Assembly: GCA_007922195.1 (NCBI GenBank)
Contig: ML681989.1
Location: 50,693,010 to 50,757,009 of the forward strand
Origin: Podocnemis expansa
Taxonomy: Eukaryota; Chordata; Testudines; Podocnemididae
Length of the DNA: 64,000 bases
Direction: 5' to 3'
Made by a program: the position numbers and the translations under genes. This document shows, piece after piece, positions 23,684 through 33,429 of the stretch (position 1 is the first letter of the stretch; every line of letters starts with the position of its first letter). Below the pieces are notes generated by a model. It was given only the letters and a program-made list of their open reading frames with translations. It did not search any database and was not told the origin of the DNA.

Positions 23684-24585
23684 ATCTAGCATGGTTAAAA
23701 GCCACACTTTAGCCATACATGACTCTCTCTACCCTGCTCCCTGCTAATCTGCCTCACATCTGATCTGGACCAGCTTTGGGGGGAAGAAGGCAGCCTCTGT
23801 GTGCACTCCATCACCATCATCTGTGCAGAAACTGCCAACAAATACAATGGTGTTTTTAGTGATGTGGCCAAATAGCCACTAGAAACTGAGTTATAGTGTC
23901 AGATAGTGATTTATGTGAAATGTGTTCAGGGTGGTTTTCAAAAAGATGCAAGTCTGGGATGTATTCAAATTGGGACCATACAACAGAGGTGAAAAGTTTC
24001 AGCCTATTACCAGTGTAATCCTTCTGCCAGGGCAGGCTGGTAGAACAAGGGCCAGGTTCTATATCTAGGGCAGGGGTACTCAAACTTTTTGCGAGCCGGT
24101 CCACATTCAGCCTTCCACCATTCATCGGGGTCCCTATCCTGAGCCAGGGGGCGTGGCCTTCTGGCTGGGGGCGTGGCCTGCCCTCTGGAGGCGGGGCGGG
24201 GCGGGGCCCGTGCCCCGGGTCCCTCCCCGCCCCAGCGACGCCCCTGCTGTCGCAGTCCACCAGAAAGGTCTTTGCGGTCCGGATTGTGGACCGCGGGCCA
24301 CTGTCTGAGTACCCCTGCCCTAGGGTCTCTACCATCTTTACTTTTCAGGAACACTACCCAATGCACTCTCACCCACACAGTATGCCCCACACACCATGAC
24401 CCCTCCCAGTCATCAGTAATACCCAATATACCCCCACCCCCTCCAGGAGCTGTCACTTGACACTGTCCCCAACAGATACCATCATACTGTGTGTCTCTTC
24501 CATACCCTCTCCAAGCACTTTAGCCACACCACACAAACGTATCACAATGCAGTTAATACCACCCCCGACACCCAATAACAAGCCA

Positions 24586-24861
24586 AACCAACAAGGAGTC
24601 CTGTGGCATTTTTAAAGCCTAACAAATTTATCTATCTCGTGAGCTTTCATGGGAGAAGAATCAAACTTCATCAGATGCTTTGAAGATGGGGGAACTTACA
24701 GAATGGGAGAAAAATAAATGCAAGGAAGTGTAAGTCATAGGATTAGGTCAGACTGTTACAGCAAATCAATGCAGTAATTTAGATTCAAACACTGGGGAAT
24801 AGGACTCCTTGTTTCTTTTGCTTAACTAGAGTACTACGGCTACCCCCTCTGGAACTTAATC
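24586..24861. repeat. Fold-back repeat copy inside the composite element
   Basis: CAACAAGGAGTCCTGTGGC at the left, a hinge around ACTTCATCAGATGCTTTG, and an end reading AGAGTACTACGGCTACCCC. Flanks share AATMACAAGCCA (24574-24585 and 24858-24869), a 12-bp direct repeat with one difference, which suggests a target duplication longer than the 8 bp seen at 16228. Confidence 0.6.
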
Positions 24862-25330
24862 ACAAGCCAGTAACTCTCAACAACATAGGACAACTCCCAT
24901 GCTGAGATTCATCCTGCTCCCCCACCCCGGATCCTGTACCTTGAACCTCCCCTCTCACCTAGCCCTGAGACCATCAATATGCAGACTGCTGGCCAAATCG
25001 AGACCACCAGGTGCTTTTGAACAGCCCCAACCTCTTTTTATTTCTTTACTTTTTTTGGATTGCTTTCTCTTGAATTTGGACCTTCGCCTACCTTGACCAA
25101 GACATTTGAACTTTGTCAAAAAAAAAAAATGACTACCCCAGCTGCCAACTGTCATCCCTGATGTCCTCTTGCCCCAATCCATATCCCTTTCCTCACCTCA
25201 TCTCTCCACAACCCTGTTCCCCACAATCCATCATCTTCTCCCTCTTCACTCCATCTCTTCCAACACCCATCTCTGCACCCCACGATACGGGACCATCTCC
25301 TGACACCCCATCACCCTCTAGCTCCCACCC

Positions 25331-25930
25331 CAGCACCTCGTGACCCATTACCCCCTGCACCCCACCTCTGCCAACATCCACCTCTGCGCCCCATTTCCCC
25401 ACCACCCACCCCAGTGTTAGAGCACAAAGCTCTGGTAGTCCCCGAGTCGGTCCAAGTGGTCCCAAGACACACAAAGACAGAGGAGGTCACAAATGCATAT
25501 ATGCTTTATTACCTTGCAGAGATCTTGTGGAGCCAGCTCTCAGAGGAGTACAATACCGTGGGTTTTATAGTACAGTCTACAGAAAAGGGGTAAGGCAGAC
25601 ACAGAGCCAATCATAATTCAGGGTCGGGGGCTATATACCTTATATGGCTGGTCACCTCACCTGGGTCAGGGAAGGGTCATTTCCTAATATGGTGCATCTG
25701 GGCCCATGTGACTGACCTGGAGATGGTGAGGACAGGTGAGATGTGACTACCCTGGGTCCCTGAAATGGTGTCTCAGGACCCAAAATGGAGTCTGCTGACT
25801 CATGCCCCTTCACCAGCACCTCATGACCCATTACCCCCTGCACCCCACCTCTGCCAGCATCCACCCCTGCACCCCATTTCCCCAACAACCGCCCCACCAC
25901 CCACCCCAGCACCTCATGACCCCGAGCATC
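25331..25930 (+). repeat. C-rich minisatellite interrupted by a solo LTR
   Basis: Two units, about 25331-25414 and 25815-25912, share AGCACCTCRTGACCCATTAC and CCCCTGCACCCCACCTCTGC, and a third partial unit follows. The LTR at 25415-25812 separates them. It produces long proline/serine frames on one strand and glycine/valine frames on the other that are not genes. Confidence 0.7.
25415..25812 (-). mobile_element. Solo LTR of an endogenous retrovirus
   Basis: 398 bp, TGTTAG … CCTTCA on the plus strand, flanked by CCAG on both sides (25411-25414, 25813-25816). A 4-bp duplication is usual for gammaretrovirus-like (ERV1) insertions. On the minus strand it has an AATAAA signal (plus-strand TTTATT near 25504) and TATA-like text (ATATAAGGTATATAG). 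No internal region remains, so it is the product of LTR-LTR recombination. Confidence 0.72.
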
Positions 25931-25984
25931 CCAGCTTCTCAACACTCAGACCCCACCCCCAGCGTGGGGCAGGGGCAGGGGCAG

Positions 25985-26160
25985 GGGCAGGGTGGCCCCC
26001 AGGCGGGCTGGGCTGGGGCTCATCCGGGCCGGCCAGTGCGGGTACCCCTTCATCTTGGCGAAGACCAGGTCTCCGGGCTTGAAGCTGTGTGGCATGGTGG
26101 GCTGGGCTGGGCCGGGCCAGGCTAGGCTGCACCGCTCCACACCGCACTGCAGCCTAGCTG
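25985..26160 (-). pseudogene. HDGFL2: Captured promoter and first exon of HDGFL2 (PWWP protein)
   Basis: Reading the minus strand from ATG at 26095, the first 25 codons give [18 protein letters not shown] followed by PHWPAR. This is the start of the PWWP domain of the hepatoma-derived growth factor family; the [11 protein letters not shown] beginning is closest to HDGFL2 (vertebrate HDGFL2 starts [12 protein letters not shown]), not PSIP1, HDGF or HDGFL3. HDGFL2 is a chromatin reader of methylated H3K36. The codons have a good Kozak context (CCCACCATGC) and a CpG-rich, GC-rich upstream stretch like a promoter. After ARM the match ends where the family's first coding exon is expected to end, and the next bases are ATGAGC, one change from a GTGAGC splice donor. 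The rest of the gene is absent. Because apparent intron and promoter sequence are included, it was copied as DNA, not as a retrocopy. It lies inside the hAT-ended composite, so it is not the resident gene. Confidence 0.72.
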
Positions 26161-26187
26161 CCGGCGGCGGCGCAGCCTTCCCCTGGC
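26095..26187 (-). promoter_or_regulatory. CpG-rich segment upstream of the captured exon
   Basis: GC-rich DNA with GCCGGCGGCGGCGCAGCC and GGCCCGGCCCAGCC blocks, directly 5' of the captured HDGFL2 start codon. It looks like part of a CpG-island promoter, without a TATA box. Function here is inference only. Confidence 0.45.
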
Positions 26188-27148
26188 CCTATCCCGAGCC
26201 AGGGGGCGTGGCCTTCTGGCTGGGGGCGGGCCTGTCCTCTGGGGGCGGGGCCTGTGCCATGGGTCCCTCCCTGCCCCAGCAACACCCCTGCTGTCGCGGT
26301 CCACCAGAAAGGTCTTTGCGGTCCGGATTGTGGACCGCGGGCCGCCGTTTGAGTACCCCTGATCTAGGGGTTTCCCAATGATGCAGCACCGCCAACTGGC
26401 TTGAACCCCCACCTAGATCTCTGGGAATCCTGCACTATTCCCTAGGCACCCCAAAGGGTAAGGCTTCCCCACTCACAAGCATGAGTCTGAGTGTAATAAA
26501 TGGAGCTTTTAATAGCAATAAAACAAAAATGCAAAAGGCCAAATAACAGAGCTCAGCGCTTATCTAGGAAACTTAGTATAGAGCAAAGTTCCCATTAACC
26601 CACTGCATAACAGAACATACAACCTTAATGGCAAAACTGGCACTGATCTGGAGAATCAGTGCTAACTAGGCTCCCAACCAACCCTAAGGTACGTAGGGAG
26701 TGTCCTTTATGCCAGCTGTCCACTGATGCTATCTACCGGTCACTCACTCCATCCTCTAGAACCGGTTCCTCGGCTCCGCCCATTGTCTGTCAGCTCCACC
26801 CTCCAGTCCCTCGTGTCGCCCAGCTCGCTGCTGGCCACTCTCACCATCTGCTGGCTCCTCCCGCTGTCCGCCAGCGCTGCCCTCCAGTCCCTCATGTTGC
26901 CCAGCTTGCCACTGGCTGCTCTCGCTGTCCGCTGGCTCTGCCTGCTGTCCACCGGCACTGCTCTCCAGTCCCTCATGTCACCCAGAACCCCAAATACTAT
27001 TACCCAGTATACTTTGCCCCAGTGCATCCTGTATGCTAATCAGCTAATTGTGCTCTTTGTATCCATGCTAATACAGGACCCATGCAGATTAGTTGCTCCT
27101 CCCATCAGTTCAGGAGCTGTTAGGCACAGATTCTAAGCCTGCCTTACA

Positions 27149-27168
27149 TCTCCCCCCCCCCCCCGCCG
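27149..27168 (-). promoter_or_regulatory. Polypurine tract of the gypsy element
   Basis: Directly inside the 3' LTR, the minus strand reads CGGCGGGGGGGGGGGGGAGA, an uninterrupted purine run apart from the first C's, ending at the LTR start. It is the expected primer site for plus-strand DNA synthesis. A perfect 9-bp hairpin (GATTTGCTG / CAGCAAATC) lies beside it at 27171-27191. Confidence 0.75.
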
Positions 27169-27211
27169 AAGATTTGCTGTCCCAGCAAATCGTATTTTAG
27201 GTTGGCTACTA

Positions 27212-28690
27212 CTAATCCTGGTGGGATTTTGGCCTGACTGCTCCCCCAAGTGGCACATTCAGTCCTTGAGAACCTAGATGGTCCTCTTCGCAAACCCTAC
27301 ATCCATTTCTTGACCCTCCTTGAGCAGCTTGCTGCTTTTGGTACACCAGCTTAAGATTTCCTTCATTTTTGGCATTGTGCTGCCATGTGCCCCTCCTGGC
27401 CACACTGGTAGCAGAGAAATGGCCGTTGGCCCGCTGCGCCAGTATCTCTGCATGTGGTTTTCTGGACTGTGGCAGTTGCAGCCTCTGCATGCCCACACGT
27501 CCCTGCCAACCAACAGAAGCTTCGCAACTCAACCATCTGCTCCGTTAGAGCTTTCACTTGTTGGGCCAAATCCTCTTCACCATGGACCATCAGCACCCGT
27601 GGCTCTTTGCTAGACACCACCCTTGCAGACTTAGAGGGCTGACTTTCCCAATGGTTGAGCACAGCTTGCCGTTGCTCTTTATTTCAGATCTCTTTAATTA
27701 GCTGGGAATACTCTGGTGGGTTTTCCTGTCGTTCCCTAAGCTGAAGGTGAAGTGGAATGAGGTCCTGGTATTGGACTCCTCTCACTACCTGCGCCAACCT
27801 GGTCTGGTCCATCTTCTCAGAAGCTACTGCTCCACTTAAGACAGCTTTTTGTAATATCTTTTCCAGTCTTTGAATATAGTTGGACACCTTCTCACCTTCC
27901 TGCTGTGGGGTGCTGAGGAGTTTATGATAAATATCCTCAGCACTTTCAGTTTTCCCAGAGGTATTGGTAAGGGCCTCTAGACAGTTCTTTATGCTAACCC
28001 AGGGTTGGCCAGCTTCAGGGTGCGGACCACATCTAGTGCTGGCCCCCGCAGGCTTTCTATTAAGCGTCTTCGCTTCTCAATGTCAGGTATGGCCCACTCT
28101 TGCAGCATTTCTGAGGTGTGCTCCAACCACACTTCAAATTCTTCCTCTCTAGGCATTGGGGTGGAACTTCCAGAGAATAGTTCTAGTTTGCGAGTGGAGC
28201 TGGGATTGTGGTGGGGCTGCATACTCTTGTCCAATACCTTCTCTAGAACACTTTTCCACACTTCTGAAGCATGGGCAGTCCCCAGGGTTGGAGTACTTGG
28301 ACTAAGACCCAAGAGGTCTGGCACATCAGCCATAGTCTTCCCTTCCTTCTCCAGGAAAGCAGCCGTCTTTTCCAGGAACTCTGTCTTGGCAGTTGGAGTC
28401 TTTGGGGACTTGGTCTCCACAGTCACTATGTTCCATAAGTTGTCTGCAATTTTTAACTCCAACGGCACTGACAGGGTCTTCACGGCCTCTTTCAATTCAA
28501 AAAGTGCGTCATAGGGTCCCATGTCCTTCAGGAATACCTGCCCACACAGCCTGCATTTGGCTATGTGTGTCTCTATGGTAGGCTCAATGGAACCCTCATC
28601 AAATCCCTTAGGTATCCCTTGCACCAATGTGCACTTGATAGGGTCAATATTCAACTCCTTACACCAATTTTCCAATAGCTGTGAACACAT
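27212..28690 (-). pseudogene. PNMA-type gag, broken
   Basis: The first frame (ATG at 28690, open to 27989) encodes 233 residues. It opens with LLENWCKELNIDP and GIPKGFDEGSIE, the signature N-terminal domain of the PNMA (paraneoplastic Ma) family, which descends from Ty3/gypsy gag. Mid-protein text (FEVWLEHTSEMLQEW, RRRLIESLRGPALDVV) is the capsid region of that family. The match continues past about 28000 in another frame (27684-27990), meets a stop near 27682, continues to a CCHC zinc knuckle (C-x2-C-x4-H-x4-C, about 27372-27413), and shifts again near 27370 towards 27212. So there are at least two frameshifts and one stop. Gag would form the particle and bind RNA; this copy cannot make the full protein. 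Mammalian PNMA genes are domesticated relatives, but the flanking LTRs, primer site and breaks show this one is a retroelement remnant. Confidence 0.85.
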
Positions 28691-28779
28691 TATTTAAACT
28701 TGTCTTGCTCCAATCACAACAAAACAGAGCCCCACTTGAGGGGTCACTCAGGTGTGCTGGCGAGGGGTACTGACCCAGG

Positions 28780-28797
28780 ATCCTGGACGAGCCCCCA
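28780..28797 (-). promoter_or_regulatory. Primer binding site matching tRNA-Pro
   Basis: Four bases inside the 5' LTR the minus strand reads TGGGGGCTCGTCCAGGAT. The classical tRNA-Pro primer site is TGGGGGCTCGTCCGGGAT, so 17 of 18 bases agree. It marks the start of minus-strand DNA synthesis and fixes the element's orientation. Confidence 0.85.
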
Positions 28798-28801
28798 GTA
28801 A

Positions 28802-29477
28802 TGTAACCCTTCTGCCAGGGCAGGCTGGCAGAACAAGGGCCAGGTTCTATATCTAGGGGTTTCCCAATGATGCAGCACCACCAACTGGCTCAAGCCCCCA
28901 CCCAGATCTCTAGGAATCCTGCACTGTTCCCTGGGCACCCCAAAGGGTAAGGCTTCCCCACTCGTAAGCACAAGTCTGAGTGTAGTAAATGGAGCTTTTA
29001 ATAGCAATAAAACAAAAATGCAAAGGGCCAAATAACAGAGCTCAGCGCTTATCTAGGAAACTTAGTATAGAGCAAAGTTCCCAATAACCCATACCACATA
29101 ACAGAACATACAACCTTAATGGCAAAACTGACACTGATCTGGAGAATCAGTGCTAACTAGGCTCCCAACCAACCCTAAGATATGTAGGGAGTGTCTTTTA
29201 TGCCAACTGTCCACTGATGCCATCTACCGGGCACTCACTCTATCCTCTAGAACCAGTTCCGTGGCTCCTCCTGCCATCCGCCGGCTCTGCCCTCCAGTCC
29301 CTCATGTCACCCAGAACCCCAAATACTATTACCTAGTATACTTTGCCCCAGTGCATCCTGTATGCTAATCAGCTAATTGTGCTCTTTGTATCCATGCTAA
29401 TACAGGACCCATGCAGATTAGTTGCTCCTCCCATCAGTTCAGAAGCTGTTAGGCACAGCTTCTAAACCTGCCTTACA
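28802..29477 (-). repeat. 5' LTR of the gypsy element
   Basis: 676 bp, TGTAACCC … GCCTTACA on the plus strand. It is the uninterrupted counterpart of the split 3' LTR and shows the original site (ATATCTAGGGGTTTCCC near 28851) into which the composite hAT inserted in the other LTR. It has one unit of the 81-bp minisatellite. Confidence 0.88.
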
Positions 29478-30015
29478 GCACCCTCCGATGAATCATAAAC
29501 CCGGGGATAAACTAGGGATGTAAAAATTAGTTAAATTTTAAAACTGTTTAAACAGTCTAAAAGCAGAACATCTGAGGTTTTGACTGGGTTTGACTCCCTG
29601 CAAGCGGTGGGAGGGCATGGAGCCCAGGAGTGGGTGACCCCCTGCTGCAATTATCCCACTCCCCCAGTACTCGTCTCTGTGTTTCCCCCCACGTCACCCT
29701 GGTAGGGAGCTGAGCCCAGCTGTGACTATGCCTCCCATGCTGAGCTCCTCACATCCTGGCCAGCAAGAACTGCCCATCTGCTCTTGCTGGTGGAGACACA
29801 GCCCAACTGTGGTTACCCTCATGCTGGGCTATCCACGCCTCTTCCTCCCACAAGCCAACTCAGTTCTGTTTCCCTTACCCTTGCAGCTGCCCCCCATCCC
29901 TGCTGGGTTCCAAGTCTCCCCACCAGTGAGCTCTGCCCAGCTGCCACTTTCTAAAAATCGGGGCCAAAGAGAGTCAACAGAACTATATGCACCACTGGTC
30001 TGCGCCAGCATGGGT
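29478..30015. other. Unclassified repeat-like DNA, no gene
   Basis: Begins with AGGGATGTAAAAATTAG and AAAACTGTTTAAACAGTC (the latter containing the palindrome CTGTTTAAACAG), reminiscent of turtle hAT ends, then C/T-rich sequence. The 101-codon frame at 29722-30027 has no recognised domain. Confidence 0.4.
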
Positions 30016-30023
30016 ATTCCTAA

Positions 30024-30301
30024 GTAGTGGTTTCCAAACTTTTTTCCCACTGAGGACACCTGTGGCATCTGACAAAATGTCCCTGACTGCTTTCATTTCC
30101 AGTGCTACCAGAACCACCCCCCCAGCATGATCTTTCAGGCAGGCTGGGTACTAGGTCACACTGAGCGGATGATGCCCTTTGGAGAATAAAATGCATCCTC
30201 CAGTTAGAAAAAGTGCTGGAGCGCTTTTCCAGCACATTCCACCCCACTCATAATTCAACAGCAGATTCCCAGGCTCCAGGGACCCCACTTTGTGAAATAC
30301 T
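30024..30301. mobile_element. hAT MITE with perfect 8-bp duplication
   Basis: Left end GTAGTGGTTTCCAAAC, right end TTTGTGAAATACT (imperfect inverted repeat), flanked by exact ATTCCTAA copies at 30016-30023 and 30302-30309. Confidence 0.75.
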
Positions 30302-30309
30302 ATTCCTAA

Positions 30310-30737
30310 CATTTACGCATGGAATCAATTTCAGCAGTGACTCTGGAAAACATGTCTTTGCATCTAAAGATAGTGGGGCCAACTATTCTGTTGCAGAAAA
30401 GTCTGGTTTTTCTGGTGTCTGCCAAAGTCTCAATTTATAATGTAATAAGGAAAGAACAGGGATTACCGTTACAGAAGTAACACAGATAAGACAGGTAGTA
30501 TTTTCACATCCAAACTTTAACCAGGCTCAGAACTACCTAGCTTTACTGTTGAGATGAGGCCTATTCAGACCACTATGGCTATATTCTTTGAAGGATCCAG
30601 GTTCTGCCCTTTCACTTGCGTTTTACTATACCTTCCAAAATTTATCCTGCCATAGACACACTCTTACATCTGTAGAATTGCTTTCCTATTTAGCTTTAAC
30701 ATTTTATAACCTACAGGATAGGCAACAATTTGAACAG
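30310..30737. other. No feature recognised
   Basis: About 430 bp of AT-rich DNA; no gene or repeat boundary seen. Confidence 0.4.
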
Positions 30738-30740
30738 TTA

Positions 30741-31254
30741 GGGTATGTCCACATGTACCTTTTAAATCAAAATACTGGTGGTTATTTCGCTTTAAAAAAT
30801 ATTAGGTCCTCACAACGTTCTTTTGAATCACAATGATGAGCTCCATCATTGCGATCCAAGAGGCGTTGAATCGAAATAGGTTAAACCTACTTTAAATCAA
30901 AACGTCTGTTAAATCGAAACAGTTATTTTGAAATAATATCATTTGGTTATTTCAAAATAATCATTATTTTGATTTAATGTGATTTGCCCTTCTCCTTCCC
31001 AGAGTGCTGTCTTTTTCCTATATATTGGGTGGGGACATGGCCCTTCTAGGGAGCCATCTTGCCACACCTCCCATGGTGCCCCTCTCTTGAATTGAAATAG
31101 TAAGTCCTGTGTCTGGACTTGCTATTTTGATTTGGGTTTTTTTGGTGTGGACCTGTTAAATAAATTTAGCTTAAATCAATTTAATATTTTTATTCCAATT
31201 TTATTAAATTGATTTAAATTAAATCAATTTAACCATGTACATGTGGACATAGCC
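30741..31254. mobile_element. PIF/Harbinger MITE, AATCGATT family
   Basis: A 514-bp sister of the MITE at 18976: ends GGGTATGTCCACATG and CATGTGGACATAGCC, duplication TTA at 30738-30740 and 31255-31257, and the same central CTATATATTGGGTGGGG and GAGCCATCTTGCC text. Palindromes are mostly CpG-decayed (AATTGATTTAA), with GAATCGAAAT at about 30869 retained. Confidence 0.9.
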
Positions 31255-33114
31255 TTAAGGAGGGATGTTGTTTCAGAATGAAGGTATTTGAGCAGTGTTC
31301 ATCTTGAACACAAGATCCAAAAGTAATTAGAGTACATTAAAAAAAATAGTTGAATGATGTTTCCAAAGATTGACTTTAATAAAGTTAGACATTCTCTTTT
31401 GGCTTCAGGAATGGTTTCAAAATGATTTACATATAGTTTTGTCTGCTTATCTGTCCACAGTTTCAAATACTGTGCAATATACTGCTCTTTCTTTCTGAGG
31501 TTAAGGACAAGAATTTATTGTTCACCAAGTACACTTTTTTGAGCATCCACTGTTCTACAGTTCCACAATAAATGTTTTTGGCAAAAGCACAAGACTGCAG
31601 ACTGTAAAAATGAATAGTTTTGTTATAAAACATCAGGCAATAGCATGAAAGAGTTTTCAGATGAAACACCATCCACCTTCTACCTGGTCAACATTATTTA
31701 AAATGAAACAGAATGAGAAGTTTAAAAAATCCAAACATTTTCACTTCCAAGACTAGAAAGGTTTGTCAACAGTAGTTACACCGATGATTAAAGGCACACT
31801 AATTACAGTGCTAGTACCCATCTGCACAACACTCATTGGGTTGGCAAAGAACGTCCATACTTAGTGCTGTAGCATCAACACTGAGAGTGGTGCACCATAA
31901 GCAGCTATTCCACTGTGTAGCTCACCATCTTATGCCACCAGGGGTTGTGGAAAGACAGAGGGATTATAGTGCTTCATGAATGTGGGTTTAATATCCCATG
32001 ATGAAGTGATTTCTGTACCATTATTCCTTGCATTCCTGGCAACATTTAGCAGTGTTTCTCAACATGCTCTAGTTTCCTGAGTGCCTACTACCTCTATCTG
32101 AAAAGAGGGATTCTGCACAGCTCTCCATGATTCCTGTCAGTGTTCTGAACATATTGCAGCTGGTCATGCAGTACACCATGAACTCCAATTAGAAAAGGAA
32201 TCTGAGGTGGCTGATCTGCTGAGTGACAAACAGCACCATATTACTGTTTCCATTCACAGAGTATCTGCATGGCGCATTACCACTTTTGGGCATATGAAAC
32301 AAGCACCAAGGGGTGGGATGGCATCGTTATGCAGGTCTGGAATGATGATCAGGAACCGCAGACCTTTTGAATGCACAAAAGTCATCTTCGTGGAACTCTG
32401 TACAGAGCTCTCCCCTGCAGTGCAAGGACACCAGAATGAGAGCCGCCCCCTCAGTGGAGATCATGGTGACCACCATGTGGAAGCTGACAGTTCCAGACCA
32501 TGACCTAGTGGACGCTAATCAGTTTGAAGTCAGTAACTCCACCGTTGCTGTTGTGTTATTGTAAATATCTAGGGTCATTAACTCAATTCTGCTATGAAAG
32601 ACTGAGATGCTGGGAAATGTAAATGAAATAATGGATGGCTTCTTAACAATGGAATTCCCTAACTGTGGTGGGTGATAGATGGCATGAATATCTCTATTTT
32701 GGCTCCAGATAGTCTTGTAATGGGGTACATCAACAAAAAGGCAGGGGTTAAAGTAAGCCAAATGGCCCAGAATGCCATTCTGGGGCCCACTATTTTTAGG
32801 GGCTCAGCATTCCAGGCACCCTAAAAATAGAAAATGGTGCCAGAATGCTGTGTTCCAGGGCCCACCATTGAAAAATAGCAGGACCCAGAACATAGTGTTC
32901 TGGTTCTATTTTCTATTTTTAGGGGCCCAAACACTGGGCCCCTAAAAATAGCAGGCCTCGGAATGGTGTTCTGCCATGTGTTCCAGCAGGCCGGGGAGGG
33001 GAGCACGCTCCCTTGCGCATGTGCAGGCTGCAGAGTTTCCTGGCCCAGCGTGCCACCCATGAGTATGGGAGCCCGGCTCGTGTTGGGGAGGAAGTACTGG
33101 GAACGCCTGAGCTG

Positions 33115-33232
33115 GGCAGGTATTGGGGGCAGGGGTGGATTTTGGGGATGTGTATTGGGGGCAGGGGTGGATTTTGGAGGTGGGTATTGGAGGCTGGGGT
33201 GGATTTTGGGGCAGTGGATTGGATATTGGAGG
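33115..33232 (+). repeat. G-rich minisatellite, about 31-bp unit
   Basis: Roughly three and a half units based on GGTATTGGGGGCAGGGGTGG and ATTTTGGGG. Encodes false glycine/tryptophan-rich frames. Confidence 0.8.
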
Positions 33233-33429
33233 TAATAGTGTCAACGGAGGTGGCAGACATAACGGTCACCCCGCGCCCCCCCATATAGCCCTCCAGACTA
33301 TGGAGCTCACAGGGAAGAGTGTTATGTATAGATCTCTCTGATGGGTCTGGGCTGATCAGTGCCTATACTGATGTTGAGGCAGTAAAAGGCCAGAAAAGTC
33401 CCTGACTTATTATGGCCACTCTGTAGTAG

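Larger units (their letters stand above)
24071..26361. mobile_element. Composite hAT-ended insertion carrying host DNA
   Basis: The 2,291-bp unit starts CAGGGGTACTCAAAC and ends GTTTGAGTACCCCTG, a perfect 15-bp inverted repeat, and is flanked by exact ATCTAGGG copies (24063-24070, 26362-26369). The uninterrupted sequence is seen in the 5' LTR (ATATCTAGGGGTTTCCC). The left 248 bp (24071-24318) is a complete MITE; the right 175 bp (26187-26361) is a second, left-truncated copy. Between them lie about 1.87 kb: CA/CT-rich DNA, a fold-back repeat, a minisatellite with a solo LTR, and a captured host exon. The shared target duplication shows the whole unit inserted in one event, apart from later nested insertions. 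Confidence 0.82.
24014..27148 (-). repeat. 3' LTR of the gypsy element, split by an insertion
   Basis: LTR sequence occupies 24014-24070 and 26370-27148 (836 bp in all, against 676 bp for the 5' LTR). The excess is explained by a minisatellite: the block CTCCAGTCCCTC recurs at 26801, 26882 and 26963, an exact 81-bp period, whereas the 5' LTR has one unit. Outside that and the insertion the two LTRs are nearly identical. Confidence 0.85.
24014..29477 (-). mobile_element. Gag-only Ty3/gypsy-like LTR retrotransposon (PNMA-type gag)
   Basis: Complete minus-strand element. The 5' LTR is 28802-29477 (676 bp) and the 3' LTR is 24014-27148 minus a 2.3 kb later insertion. Both LTRs start TGTAA and end TTACA on the plus strand. 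The primer binding site lies next to the 5' LTR, the polypurine tract next to the 3' LTR. The internal region is only about 1.65 kb and encodes a broken gag; no protease, reverse transcriptase, RNase H or integrase is present, so it must have used another element's enzymes. No clean target duplication was seen (ACCAG and GCACC flank it). Confidence 0.85.

Noticed and set aside
25946..26140. Resident HDGFL2 gene starting here
   Set aside because: Only the first 25 codons match, the donor site is altered, no further exons follow, and the segment sits inside a transposon inserted in an LTR.
27989..28690. Functional domesticated PNMA gene
   Set aside because: Gag is broken by frameshifts and a stop, and is bounded by LTRs, a primer binding site and a polypurine tract, so it is a retroelement copy.
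24014..29477. Target duplication flanking the gypsy element
   Set aside because: The 5-bp flanks (ACCAG and GCACC) do not match, so no duplication is claimed; mutation or recombination between copies may have removed it.
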